A stretch of DNA of 64,000 bases from the NCBI RefSeq assembly GCF_036173065.1, contig NZ_CP108041.1:868001-932000 (forward strand). The letters run 5' to 3'. The notes under the pieces were generated by a model. That model was given only the letters and a program-made list of their open reading frames with translations. It was not told where the DNA came from and made no database searches. The DNA is from Rhodococcus sp. NBC_00297. Lineage in GTDB: Bacteria > Actinomycetota > Actinomycetes > Mycobacteriales > Mycobacteriaceae. This document shows, piece after piece, positions 52,212-61,611 of the stretch (position 1 is the stretch's first letter; each line of letters starts with the position of its first letter). Position numbers and translations under genes: made by a program.

Positions 52212-52388
52212 GAGGTACTCCGGAGAGAAGTGACAGGGGCCGGAGGCGGCGGAGCCCTCGGAAGGGTCCGCCGACACCGGCGCACGCAGTCACCACCGAA
52301 CGCACGGAGTGCGCTCGGTCGGAGCCACAGGGCCTGGTCAGGACATCATGAAGAGATCACTGCGCGCAGAGTAGCGCACCGACCCCGG

Positions 52389-53000
52389 TCAGCCGAGCAC
52401 GAACCTCTGCACGACGAGTCCTGCCAGCACGAGATACCAGAGGACGAGGGGGACGGCGTGGTACCGCGTCAGCAGGTCTCTCGTCCGGCCCGGTCCCGCC
52501 AGAGCCGACACGTTCACCACCGTCACGTACCAGAAGACGGGCACCGTGACGGCCCACACCACCATGCAGTACGGGCAGAGCGCACCGATCTCGTACAGGC
52601 TCTGCACGATGAGCCAGTGCACGAAGGCGACGGCCGCGGTGACCCCCACCTGCAGCCCTGCCCAGAACCACCGATCGAGACGCGTGCGCATCAGCAGGGC
52701 GACGCCCACCATGGCGACGATGGCGAAGCCGCCCACCCCCATGAAGGAGTTGGGGAATCCGAGGACGGCCGCCTGGCGTGATGCCATGACCGAGCCGCAG
52801 TTGACCACGGCGTTGAGGTTGCACGTCGGCGCGTACGACGGGTCCGCCGTCAGTCGTATCTTCTCGTAGGTCAGCACACAGGCGGCCGCGAATCCGACGA
52901 CCCCGCCGATCAGCAGGACCCACGGCAGCACGCGCGCCGGGGTTCCGCGAGACGGACGGTCCACGTCGACGTCGTCGTCGGACAGCGAGGACATCGTCAT
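52389..53000 (-). CDS. vitamin K epoxide reductase family membrane protein
   Basis: 203 residues with about five helices. Loop cysteines in PTCNLNAVVNCGSVM and the active pair CPYC, with the conserved Ser/GFPNSFMG between. In actinobacteria VKOR reoxidises a DsbA-like protein for disulfide formation in exported proteins and passes electrons to menaquinone. No DsbA partner adjoins it. Confidence 0.93.
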   Translation of the reverse strand: MTMSSLSDDDVDVDRPSRGTPARVLPWVLLIGGVVGFAAACVLTYEKIRLTADPSYAPTCNLNAVVNCGSVMASRQAAVLGFPNSFMGVGGFAIVAMVGVALLMRTRLDRWFWAGLQVGVTAAVAFVHWLIVQSLYEIGALCPYCMVVWAVTVPVFWYVTVVNVSALAGPGRTRDLLTRYHAVPLVLWYLVLAGLVVQRFVLG

Positions 53001-53081
53001 CGGTGAGATCCCGTCGGAGAGTCGGAGAGTGGTCGAGTCCCCGAGTGTAAACAGCCTCCCTGAGAGATCGGCTCCGGCGAG

Positions 53082-54623
53082 TCAGTTGACCTCGCGGTCC
53101 AGCCCGTCCCAGTAGGGCGTGCGTAACTTGAACTTCTGCAGCTTGCCGGTGGCCGTGCGCGCCAGCTCGTCCCGGAACTCCACGGTGGTCGGCGCCTTGT
53201 ACCCGGCCAGTCGCTGCTTGCACCACGCGATGAGGTCGACCTCCGTCTCCGGGCCGGCGTCCACGTCCGGCGCGAGCACCACCAGGGCCTTGATCGTCTC
53301 GCCCCACTTCTCGCTCGGCACCCCGATGACGGCGACCTCGCTCACCGAGGGATGGGAGAAGAGGCAGTCCTCGACCTCGATGGACGAGACGTTCTCGCCG
53401 CCGGTGATGATCACGTCCTTCTTGCGGTCGGCGATGGTGAGATAGCCGTCGTCGCCGATGAGGCCGCCGTCACCGGTGTGGAACCAGCCGCCGTCCAACG
53501 TTCTGGCGCTCTCCTCGGGCCGCCCCCAGTAGCCCTCCATGACGACGTTGGATCGCGCCAACACCTCGCCGGTCGGGTCGACGTCGAGTCGGACACCCAG
53601 TGCGGGGGCGCCGGCCCGAGTGAGCTTCGCGGCACGCTTCTCGGGTTCCAGATCGTCCCACTCCTGGCGAGTGCGGTTGACGGTCAGCAGAGGGGACGTC
53701 TCGGTGAGCCCGTAGATCTGGATGAACTCCCACCCCAGTTCTCGCTCCACGCGCGCAACCGTCTTCGTCGGTGGCGGCGCACCGGCCATGATGATGCGCA
53801 CCCGATCCCGGCCGGGGATCTCGCCCTCCCACGTCTGCGCGGCATCGAGCACGGCTGCCGCGACGGCGGGGGCCGCACACATCACCGTCACGCCGTGATC
53901 GCGCACGCGGCGCAGGATCTCGGCGCCGTCGACCTTGCGCAGGACGATGTGCTGCGCACCGACTCCCGTCATCGCGAACGGCTGTCCCCAGCCGTTCGCG
54001 TGGAACATGGGCAGGGTGTGGAGGTAGACGTCGCGATCGCTGACGCCGACGTGCATGCCGAAGGTGACCGCGTTGACCCAGATGTTGCGGTGCGTGATCT
54101 GGACACCCTTGGGGCGAGCCGTGGTCCCCGACGTGTAATTGATGGCAGCGGTTGCGTTCTCGTCCGGATCCCACGGTGCCGGAGTGGATCCCGGCGGAGC
54201 GTACAGATTCTGGTCGTCACCGAGAACGACGACGTGTTCGCACTCGACGTCGCCGAGCGAGTCCTTCAGCTCCGGATCGATGTAGAGCACGCGCGCACCG
54301 GAGTCCTCGATGATGTACCGCACCTCGTCCGGCCGGAGTCTAAAATTGACGGGAACGATGACGCGGCCCCAGCCACTGATTCCGTAGAACGACGTGAGCA
54401 GACGGCCCGCGTTGTGGCTGACGATCGCCACTCGATCGCCACGCTCGATACCCAGATCGTCGAGTTTCGCGGCCTGCCGCCGGGCGAGGTCCGCCATCTC
54501 GGCATAGGTCGGCGATCCGAGGCTCGGAGCGGGCTGATCGGGCTCGTCGACGAACCCGACCCGGTCTCCGTACACGGCGGCGGCGCGGTCGAGGAAGTCG
54601 GTGACACTGAACGGGACGAACAT
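53082..54623 (-). CDS. acyl-CoA synthetase (AMP-binding, fatty-acid or aryl-CoA ligase type)
   Basis: 513 residues: P-loop YTSGTTARPKGVQI, YGLTETSPL, GYWGRPEES, TGDGG and the final Lys in ARTATGKLQKF. The overall sequence resembles the FadD/long-chain or DmdB/AlkK-like ligases. Substrate cannot be set. A TetR gene lies directly upstream on the same strand. Confidence 0.93.
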   Translation of the reverse strand: MFVPFSVTDFLDRAAAVYGDRVGFVDEPDQPAPSLGSPTYAEMADLARRQAAKLDDLGIERGDRVAIVSHNAGRLLTSFYGISGWGRVIVPVNFRLRPDEVRYIIEDSGARVLYIDPELKDSLGDVECEHVVVLGDDQNLYAPPGSTPAPWDPDENATAAINYTSGTTARPKGVQITHRNIWVNAVTFGMHVGVSDRDVYLHTLPMFHANGWGQPFAMTGVGAQHIVLRKVDGAEILRRVRDHGVTVMCAAPAVAAAVLDAAQTWEGEIPGRDRVRIIMAGAPPPTKTVARVERELGWEFIQIYGLTETSPLLTVNRTRQEWDDLEPEKRAAKLTRAGAPALGVRLDVDPTGEVLARSNVVMEGYWGRPEESARTLDGGWFHTGDGGLIGDDGYLTIADRKKDVIITGGENVSSIEVEDCLFSHPSVSEVAVIGVPSEKWGETIKALVVLAPDVDAGPETEVDLIAWCKQRLAGYKAPTTVEFRDELARTATGKLQKFKLRTPYWDGLDREVN

Positions 54624-54663
54624 TCGACCGACACTAACAAGGCTCCGCGCCGTGCGGCGCAGT

Positions 54664-55248
54664 TCACCGAGAGGCGGTGCCCAGCAGGTCGGCCATCATG
54701 CCGACGAGCCACTCCTCGACGACGTCGAGCGGCCGCGTGCTCCGTTGCGCCTTGCACATGAGGAGGGCGCCCTCGATGGCCGACAGGGCAAGGGTCGCAC
54801 CGCGTTCCGCGTCGTCACGAGCGACACCGCGCTCGCACAGAGAGTCCGCGATGATCTTCTCCCACGACGTGAAGGCCGCACCTGCCGCGTCACGGGCACC
54901 CGGGGTGTTGGGCCCCTCGACGGCCGCCGCACCGACGGGACACCCCGCGACGTGATCCGTCGCGACGAGTTGGTCACGGAACGACCCGACGATGGAGGCC
55001 ATGGTGTGCTCGGGTCCCCGCGACGCGAGACCCGCCGAGATCATCGATCCCATGAAGTCACCCGCGCCCCGTGTCGCTTCCTCGACGAGCTGCGGGCGCC
55101 CTCCGGGAAAGTGGTGGTAGATCGACCCGCGCGGCGCATGGGCATGCTCGATGACGTCGGCCACCGAGGTGGCCTCGACACCCTTCTCCCGGAACAGCAG
55201 CGCCGCGCTGCGCAACATGTCGGTACGGGCGGTGCTCTGCCTGGGCAT
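54664..55248 (-). CDS. TetR family regulator
   Basis: 194 residues. HTH (TSVADVIEHAHAPRGSIYHHFPGG) and C-terminal LmrA/YxaF-like region (GCPVGAAAVE) typical of TetR proteins that control reductases. Divergence is absent: genes on both sides run the same way. The 8-bp palindrome AGTGCACT at 55270-55277, between it and the NmrA-like gene, may be its operator. Confidence 0.92.
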   Translation of the reverse strand: MPRQSTARTDMLRSAALLFREKGVEATSVADVIEHAHAPRGSIYHHFPGGRPQLVEEATRGAGDFMGSMISAGLASRGPEHTMASIVGSFRDQLVATDHVAGCPVGAAAVEGPNTPGARDAAGAAFTSWEKIIADSLCERGVARDDAERGATLALSAIEGALLMCKAQRSTRPLDVVEEWLVGMMADLLGTASR

Positions 55249-55296
55249 GGGATTCCTCTCGTTCTATGCAGTGCACTATACCGACCGTGCTCGTGC

Positions 55297-56145
55297 TCAG
55301 CCGACGGTGAGAAACTCCCGGAACGAGAGCGGTCGGCGTCCGGTGATCTCCTCCACGTCACCCGAGACGTCGGCGAGAGCTCCCGAGGCGATGGCCGTGT
55401 ACGTCGACACCCACGCGTCGTTCTGCCAGGCGGGTGCCGCCCATCGTGCCCTCGACTCGTAGGCCTCCGCCACCGTCTCGTCGTGAAACCGCACGTCGAC
55501 TCCCCGGACGTCGGACAGTGTGGCGGCCACCTCCGTCATCGACAGCGCCTCGGGCCCGGTCAGATCGTAGGTCCGGCCGATGTGACGGGCAGGGTCGCTC
55601 AGCACCGCCGCAGCGGTGCGCGCTACGTCGACGCGGGCGACGAGCGCGGCACGCCCCTCCCCCGCCGGTCCGCGCAGAACACCGTCCTCCCCCACGAAGT
55701 GCTCCATGACGTCGAGGTAGAAGTTGTCCCGGAGGAACGTGAACCCGATACCCGTGGACCGGATGTGACTCTCCGTGGCGTGGTGATCTCGGGCCAGGGT
55801 GAAGACGGCGTCCGGCGCGGCGCCGACGAACGACGTGTAGACGATGTGGCGCACGCCGGCGGCGACCGCCGAGTCGACGAACGTCCTCTGCTGGTCGACA
55901 CGATCGGCGCTCTCGGAGGCCGAGACCATGAACAGGACCTCGATCCCGGCGAGTGCCTGCACCGCGGCGGTCGCGTCCGAGTAGGAACACTGCGCGACGT
56001 CGGCACCCGGGTGTGACGGCGCGCGACCGGCGTTCCGCACCAGCAGACGCTGCGACGCGCCCGCGGCGGCGAGCGACGCGGCGACGGCGCCGCCGAGTGC
56101 GCCGGTCGATCCGGTGACCGCGACGGGAGTTCGGATGACGTTCAC
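55297..56145 (-). CDS. NmrA-like NAD(P)H-binding oxidoreductase
   Basis: 282 residues: VTGSTGALGGAVAASLAAAG, SASESADRVDQQRTFVDSAV and HATESHIRSTGIGFTFLRDNFYLD match quinone-oxidoreductase-2/NmrA atypical SDRs. GTG start with GAGAGGAAAG. TetR proteins of the YxaF type commonly control such genes, so the neighbouring TetR is the likely regulator. Confidence 0.9.
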   Translation of the reverse strand: MNVIRTPVAVTGSTGALGGAVAASLAAAGASQRLLVRNAGRAPSHPGADVAQCSYSDATAAVQALAGIEVLFMVSASESADRVDQQRTFVDSAVAAGVRHIVYTSFVGAAPDAVFTLARDHHATESHIRSTGIGFTFLRDNFYLDVMEHFVGEDGVLRGPAGEGRAALVARVDVARTAAAVLSDPARHIGRTYDLTGPEALSMTEVAATLSDVRGVDVRFHDETVAEAYESRARWAAPAWQNDAWVSTYTAIASGALADVSGDVEEITGRRPLSFREFLTVG

Positions 56146-56263
56146 GGGCTTTCCTCTCGTGACACGATGGCCGCCGGACGATCACCGACCAGGAGACTTT
56201 TTCATGGCGCCGTGGCAGATGCGCGCGGTGGCGCTGTAACTGCGGGCGACGGCGAAGCGGACG

Positions 56264-56461
56264 ATGGCGTCCGAGGCTCGGGCCGACCGCCGGATGCGGC
56301 GGCCGAAGGACTCTCCGACTCCGCCGGCGCGCATGGCGGGACGGCACGACATCGAGCGGTTCGAGGTCGCGGGACGGCCCGTCGACGTGGTGCGTCCGCG
56401 CGACCGACCTTGCGTCAGCATCGTCGACGCCCTGATACGCGATCTCACGACCGCGCCCTGA
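56264..56461 (+). CDS. small hypothetical protein, 65 aa
   Basis: ATG-started frame in a 326-bp gap. Third codon positions are almost all G or C, as in the true genes around. The product is basic, with a C-terminal part (ERFEVAGRPVDVVRP... SIVDALIRDLTTAP) that looks folded. Competing frames on both strands are lower quality. No family recognised. Confidence 0.4.
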   Translation: MASEARADRRMRRPKDSPTPPARMAGRHDIERFEVAGRPVDVVRPRDRPCVSIVDALIRDLTTAP

Positions 56462-56471
56462 CGTCGCTGCG

Positions 56472-56705
56472 TCAGGTGTCGCTCACCGCATCACGACGCG
56501 CGCGGAGACGCCGGAGACGAACGACGACGACCACGGCGAGCAACAACCACCCGGCGCCGATCACACTGCAGCCGACCACGACCATGGTGCGCAACGGATG
56601 ATCCTGGTCGAGGCGTGCACCGACGAGCGCCCAGAACAGGCCCAGCACCGCGAACAAGGCCATCGCCTGCGCGACGGATCGCTTGAACGTCACTCGTCTC
56701 GTCAC
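56472..56705 (-). CDS. small membrane protein with two helices, 77 aa
   Basis: GTG-started. Two hydrophobic helices (AMALFAVLGLFWALVGA and TMVVVGCSVIGAGWLLLAVVVVV) separated by a short polar loop with DQDHP, then a basic tail. Not recognised. Confidence 0.65.
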   Translation of the reverse strand: MTRRVTFKRSVAQAMALFAVLGLFWALVGARLDQDHPLRTMVVVGCSVIGAGWLLLAVVVVVRLRRLRARRDAVSDT

Positions 56706-56810
56706 CAGCGGGGTGTACCCCGCACGGGGCGCGGACTACCCCCGAGGGGGGTGCGAGTCTTGTCACGCGGGAACGACGGCGGTGCCGCAGCGCGGAACAA
56801 AACATGACCA

Positions 56811-56826
56811 TACTCGGTTCTGAGTA
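56811..56826. promoter_or_regulatory. operator-like dyad before the SDR gene
   Basis: TACTC-GGTTCT-GAGTA with five-base arms lies 33 bp before the SDR ATG, followed by the AT-rich CATATAAC that may be the -10 region. ACTC-N6-GAGT-type sites are used by MarR/HxlR proteins; no such gene is adjacent. Confidence 0.5.
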
Positions 56827-56858
56827 CAGTCATATAACCTCACAGAATCGAGCTCGTC

Positions 56859-57572
56859 ATGACCGCTCTCGCCGGATCCGTCGTCCTCGTCACCGGAGCC
56901 AACGGTGGCATCGGTACGCAGTTCGTCCACGATGCCCTCGCCCGCGGCGCCGCCAAGGTGTACGCCAGCGCCCGGACGCCGCGCGACTGGGACGACGACC
57001 GCATCGTTCCCGTCACCCTGGACGTGACCGACCCCGCGTCCGTCGAGGCCGCCGCCGCACAGGCCGCGGACGTCACGGTGCTGATCAACAACGCGGGCGC
57101 ACTTCCGCCCGGCGCCAGCCTGCTCGACGTCGAGGTCGCCGACATCCGCGCCACCATGGAGGTGAACTTCTTCGGTCCCCTGCTCGTGGCGCGAGCTTTC
57201 GCGCCGGCACTGATAGCTCACGGCGCGGGCGTGCTGATCGACGTGCACTCGGTCGCCAGCTGGTACCACTTCGGTGGCGCGTACAGCGCGTCCAAGGCGG
57301 CCCTCTGGGCGGCCACCAATTCCCTGCGTCTCGAACTGGCGCCCCGGGGCGTGCTCGTCACCGGTGTGCACATGGGGTACGTCGACACCGCGATGGCGGC
57401 GGGCGCAGACGGGCCGAAGTTGACGACCGAGCAGCTCGTCGCGGCCGTTCTGGACGGAGTCGAGGCGGGTGAGACGGAGGTGCTCGCCGACGAGCTGACC
57501 GTCGGCGCCAAGGCCGCACTGGCCGGACCACTCGACGCCCTGTACCCCGGATCCCGGCCCACCACAGTCTGA
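56859..57572 (+). CDS. short-chain dehydrogenase/reductase
   Basis: 237 residues: VTGANGGIGTQF, INNAGALPPG, the catalytic Ser in HSVASWYHFGG and YSASK. Followed after 32 bp by a quinone oxidoreductase gene, so the two probably form one stress-induced unit. Confidence 0.92.
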   Translation: MTALAGSVVLVTGANGGIGTQFVHDALARGAAKVYASARTPRDWDDDRIVPVTLDVTDPASVEAAAAQAADVTVLINNAGALPPGASLLDVEVADIRATMEVNFFGPLLVARAFAPALIAHGAGVLIDVHSVASWYHFGGAYSASKAALWAATNSLRLELAPRGVLVTGVHMGYVDTAMAAGADGPKLTTEQLVAAVLDGVEAGETEVLADELTVGAKAALAGPLDALYPGSRPTTV

Positions 57573-57604
57573 TTCGACCGGCCGAGAGAAACAGGAGACT
57601 CACG

Positions 57605-58603
57605 ATGCGCGCACTCGTCCTCACCCGCTACAAGCACCCTCTCGTCGAACGGGATGTTCCGGAGCCGACCGTCGGTGATCACGACGTCCTGATCCGAGTG
57701 GAGGCGGCCGGTCTCAACGTGCTCGACGAGAAGATCCGTCTCGGCGAGTTCACACAGATACTTCCGTACACCCTTCCCCGCACACTCGGTCACGACGTCG
57801 CCGGCACCGTTCTCGCAGTCGGCTCGGCGGTGCGGTCCTTCGCACCGGGGGACGAGGTCTGGTCGCGGCCACCGACCGATCACATCGGCACCTTCGCCGA
57901 GCGCATCGCCGTTCCCGAGTCCGACGTGGCACCGAAACCGGCCGGCATCAGCATGGCCGAGGCCGGGTCGCTGCCCCTCGTCGCGCTCACCGCGTGGCAG
58001 GCGTTGGTCGAGCGAGGCGGTCTGCAGGCAGGTCAGACGGTGCTGATCCATGCGGGGGCCGGTGGTGTGGGCACCATCGCCGTCCAGCTCGCGAAACATC
58101 TGGGAGCGACCGTGGTGACCACGGCCAGTGCGCGCAACGCCGACTTCCTGCGGGAACTGGGCGCCGACGTCGTGATCGATTACCACACCGACGATCTCGA
58201 CACCCTGTTCGGCGTCGACCTCGTGCTCGACAGCGTCGGCGGTGAGACACTCGAGACGTCGCTCCGCGTGTTGAAGCGAGGCGGCAAGGCCATCGGGATC
58301 ACCGGCCCGCCGGACCCCGCCTTCGCCTCCGACGCAGGCCTGAACATCGTCGTCCGCACGGCCATCGCGGTGATCAGCCGGAAGATTCGTCGACAGGCGG
58401 CGAAAGCCGATGTGTCGTACGAATTCCTGTTCATGCACGCGGACGGCGGTCAGCTACGGGAGATCGCCGCCCTGATCGAGAACGGGGCGATCCGTCCCGT
58501 CGTCGGCCGCACCATCACCTTCGACGAGATCCCCGAGGCGCTGTCGACGATGTCCGCCGGCGGCAACCGCGGAAAGATCGTGGCCACCCTTCCCGTCACC
58601 TGA
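57605..58603 (+). CDS. NADP-dependent quinone oxidoreductase/alkenal reductase (MDR family)
   Basis: 332 residues, zinc-free medium-chain reductase: LGHDVAGTVLAVGSAV, IHAGAGGVGTIAVQLAKHLGA. AGGAG lies upstream of the ATG. Typical roles are reduction of quinones or reactive enals with NADPH. Part of the unit with the SDR. Confidence 0.93.
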   Translation: MRALVLTRYKHPLVERDVPEPTVGDHDVLIRVEAAGLNVLDEKIRLGEFTQILPYTLPRTLGHDVAGTVLAVGSAVRSFAPGDEVWSRPPTDHIGTFAERIAVPESDVAPKPAGISMAEAGSLPLVALTAWQALVERGGLQAGQTVLIHAGAGGVGTIAVQLAKHLGATVVTTASARNADFLRELGADVVIDYHTDDLDTLFGVDLVLDSVGGETLETSLRVLKRGGKAIGITGPPDPAFASDAGLNIVVRTAIAVISRKIRRQAAKADVSYEFLFMHADGGQLREIAALIENGAIRPVVGRTITFDEIPEALSTMSAGGNRGKIVATLPVT

Positions 58604-58633
58604 CCGACGGCGGCTCCCGGTAGCGTCGTCGCG

Positions 58634-60226
58634 ATGAGCTGGATTCGCATGAACGACGTCACCGCCGGGTACGAGCAGAAAGTCGTTCTCCGCGAGGTGT
58701 TCTTCCGTCTCTCCGACGGAGACAGGGTGGGCCTCACCGGCCGTAACGGGTCGGGCAAGACCACGCTCCTGCAGCTGCTCCTGGGTCGCGTCGCGCCGGA
58801 CTCCGGCACGGTGGACGTCACCGAGGGTGCTCGGATCGGCTACTTCTCCCAGTTCTCCGAGCTCGACGGCGATCGCAGCATCACCGCCGAGCTCGAGTCG
58901 CTCTTCGGGGACATCAGGGCGGTGGAGACCGAACTGGCCGAGGTCGAGACGGCGCTCGGAGGCGACATCGACGAGAAGGAGATGTACCGCCTCGTCGACC
59001 GCCAGGCCGAGCTGCTCGAGCAGATGGAGGTCGGCGGTGGATGGACGTACCACCAGCAGATCGACACCGCCCTGTCGATGCTGGGTTTCGACGCCGAGCG
59101 TCGAGAACTGCCGGTGGACAAGCTGTCCGGTGGATGGCGCAACCGAGCCGCGCTGGCCCGCATCGTCCTGGAATCGCCCGACGTCCTCCTTCTGGACGAG
59201 CCGACCAACTTCCTCGACGTCGCCGGGATCACGTGGCTCGAGCGGTGGCTCCGTGACTTCCGCGGCGCACTGCTCCTCGTCTCCCACGATCGCCATTTTC
59301 TCGAGCAGGTGGTGACCACCATCGTCGAGATCGAGAACAACCGGTTGCACACCTACGACGGGAGCTACTCGGAGTACGTGCAGCAGAAGCAGTTCCGACT
59401 GAAGAACCTCGAGAAGGAGTTCAGCACCGAGCAGCAACTCCTGGCCTACGAGCAGGACGCGATCACCGACCGGAAGGAAGCCGCGAAGAATCCGAGCGGC
59501 GTACTGAAGCGGCGACTGGCGTCGATCAAGAAGAGCAAGACCCCTCGACCGGTCGATCAGATCATCACGTCGATCTACGGCGGACTGCACGTGCACGACG
59601 ACCTCTGCGTCGTCGACGGCGTCACGAAGGGGCACGGCGGCGATCCACTGTTCGCGGATCTCTCCTTCGAGATCCATCGGGGCGACCGCATCGCGATCAC
59701 CGGCCCCAACGGCTGCGGGAAGTCCACGCTCCTCGACGTGCTGACCGGGCTCGCACCCGCCGACTCAGGAACGGTGAAGTGGAAGGTCAAGGCGCCCGCG
59801 TTCATTCACTACAACACGGTGCTCGCGAACCTCGATCCGGACGACACCGTCACGCACGCGGTCAACGCGATGCCGGACAGTCTGGCACTGACCGCGACCC
59901 GGAAGGACGTGGCGCGCTTCCTCGCTCTGCTGCAGTTCTCCGAGGCCGAACAGAAGCAGCGCATCGGAACGCTGTCCGGAGGTCAACAGGCACGCGTCGC
60001 GTTGGCCCAGTGTCTCCTGTTCGGAGCCGGCGTCATCGTGCTGGACGAGCCGACCAACCATCTCGACCTCCCGAGCGCGCACGTCCTCGAGCGAGCGCTG
60101 ACGGCGTTCCCCGGGGCCGTCGTGGTGGTGAGCCACGACCGCTTCTTCATCGAGAAGGTGGCCTTCCGCCAACTCGCCTTCGACGGCCGGGGCGGAGTGC
60201 AGAAGATCGCCGGCGTGCAGATGTAG
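58634..60226 (+). CDS. ABC-F family ATP-binding protein
   Basis: 530 residues, two ABC domains without membrane part. Walker A GRNGSGKTT and GPNGCGKST, signatures LSGGWRNR and LSGGQQAR, Walker B LLLDEPTNFLD and VLDEPTNHLD, joined by a charged linker (about 235-310: EYVQQKQFRLKNLEKE). ABC-F proteins act on the ribosome; some protect it from antibiotics. I cannot assign a resistance class. Confidence 0.93.
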   Translation: MSWIRMNDVTAGYEQKVVLREVFFRLSDGDRVGLTGRNGSGKTTLLQLLLGRVAPDSGTVDVTEGARIGYFSQFSELDGDRSITAELESLFGDIRAVETELAEVETALGGDIDEKEMYRLVDRQAELLEQMEVGGGWTYHQQIDTALSMLGFDAERRELPVDKLSGGWRNRAALARIVLESPDVLLLDEPTNFLDVAGITWLERWLRDFRGALLLVSHDRHFLEQVVTTIVEIENNRLHTYDGSYSEYVQQKQFRLKNLEKEFSTEQQLLAYEQDAITDRKEAAKNPSGVLKRRLASIKKSKTPRPVDQIITSIYGGLHVHDDLCVVDGVTKGHGGDPLFADLSFEIHRGDRIAITGPNGCGKSTLLDVLTGLAPADSGTVKWKVKAPAFIHYNTVLANLDPDDTVTHAVNAMPDSLALTATRKDVARFLALLQFSEAEQKQRIGTLSGGQQARVALAQCLLFGAGVIVLDEPTNHLDLPSAHVLERALTAFPGAVVVVSHDRFFIEKVAFRQLAFDGRGGVQKIAGVQM

Positions 60227-60238
60227 CCCGAGGTTCGC

Positions 60239-61453
60239 TCAGCGCGGCGGCACCCGGTGCAGAAGCAGCGTGGCCGCGTCGAGCACCTGATCACGGTCGC
60301 GGGTGAGTCGATACTCCACACACGGCTCCCCGTCCGCGGTGCACGGCACCGCGGTCAGCGCCGCGGCGAATTCCGGGTCCACCACCACGATCGAGTGTTC
60401 TCTCGCCAGCGGCTCGCTCTGTCCGATCACGACGACGCGATGGTGGCCGGCCAGCGATCGCGCGTCTCCCGCGGTGAACAGCACGGTCAGAGCACTTCGC
60501 TCGGACAGCTGATCGAGCAGCTGCCGCCGAGTCCCGATCATCGTCTCCGGCTCCGGGACCGTGACGAGCACCAGCGACGTCGGCCCACACTCCAGGGCAC
60601 GACGGAGCAGATCCGCCTCCAGGTCGGCCAGCGCGGCCGGGGTGGTCCGCACCGCGGGCCCACGGCCGTGAGTGAGCCCGAAGGGTGTCACGGCCACCGG
60701 GGCACGCACCGTCACAGCGGGGCCGGCCAGCCCTGGATGCGGTCGACGCGGCACGGCGTCGAAACGCGGTAGCGGGCCGGGCGCGCCGAAGTACCAGCCC
60801 TGCCCCCACGAGGCACCGAGCTCGAGGGCGCGGGCCTCGTGCGCAGCATTCTCGATTCCCTCGGCGACGACGACGGAGCCCGTTCGCGCGGTCTCCGCGG
60901 CCACCGCGGCGAGGAGCGCGATCGTCTCCGGCGTGGACGGTTGCTGGACCAGGCGCATCTCCAGCTTGACGACGTCCGGTCGCAGCAACGCCAGCAGCGC
61001 GAGGCTCGACGAGTCCGCCCCCACGTCGTCGACGGCGATACGCCACCCCAGGTCTCGGGCGTGCGCGACCGCACGCAGTATTCCGGCCGGATCCGCCATC
61101 AGGTCACGCTCGGTGATCTCCACGACGATGGACTGGTCGGCGGCGTCCACGAGCGCACCGCGTGCGAAGTCCGGCGGTGGGGCGTCCAGGGCGGCGGGTT
61201 CGGAGTTCACGAACAACGCCAGTTCACTCGGGAGTCCCGCTTCCGCTGCGCCGCGCACTGCGGACACGCGGCAGAGCCAATCGAACTCGGCGGTCACACC
61301 CCGGCGCTCGGCCTCGGCGAACAAGTCCTCGGGTGAGCCGCCGGACGCCGGCCTGGTCAAAGCCTCGTAGCCGACGATCGAGCGATTCCTCAGATCGACG
61401 ATGGGCTGATAGACGGTGTCGATCGGTCCGGGAAGAAGAGGGGGTGCGTCCAC
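60239..61453 (-). CDS. EAL-domain cyclic-di-GMP phosphodiesterase with DICT-like C-terminus
   Basis: 404 residues from the GTG 7 bases after GGAAAGG; longer starts would overlap the divergent kinase gene. The EAL domain keeps the catalytic set: YEALTRP, Asn in FVNSEP, ITERD, DDVG, VKLEM, VAEGIE and GQGWYFG. The second half (LECGPTSLVLVTVPEPETMI, VVVIGQSEPL) resembles the DICT sensory domain often found after EAL. It may counterbalance the diguanylate cyclase at 24.8 kb. Confidence 0.85.
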   Translation of the reverse strand: MDAPPLLPGPIDTVYQPIVDLRNRSIVGYEALTRPASGGSPEDLFAEAERRGVTAEFDWLCRVSAVRGAAEAGLPSELALFVNSEPAALDAPPPDFARGALVDAADQSIVVEITERDLMADPAGILRAVAHARDLGWRIAVDDVGADSSSLALLALLRPDVVKLEMRLVQQPSTPETIALLAAVAAETARTGSVVVAEGIENAAHEARALELGASWGQGWYFGAPGPLPRFDAVPRRPHPGLAGPAVTVRAPVAVTPFGLTHGRGPAVRTTPAALADLEADLLRRALECGPTSLVLVTVPEPETMIGTRRQLLDQLSERSALTVLFTAGDARSLAGHHRVVVIGQSEPLAREHSIVVVDPEFAAALTAVPCTADGEPCVEYRLTRDRDQVLDAATLLLHRVPPR

Positions 61454-61611
61454 CACATGCCCTTTCCGATCCACAACTGCTCCGACGTCCCCACCCGGCC
61501 ACACAGTGTGCCTCGAGTTCCGTTCGAGTCGGACATCGCGGCTCTGCGTGACCAATGGCCGACCCGCCCTAGGATCAATGCCCATGGTGAACCGGTCGAC
61601 AGGTGCGATGA

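Noticed and set aside
56167..56601. 144-codon plus-strand frame in the gap after the NmrA-like gene
   Set aside because: Overlaps the small membrane protein gene on the other strand, and its end is Arg/Thr low-complexity; the 65-residue frame inside the gap is better.
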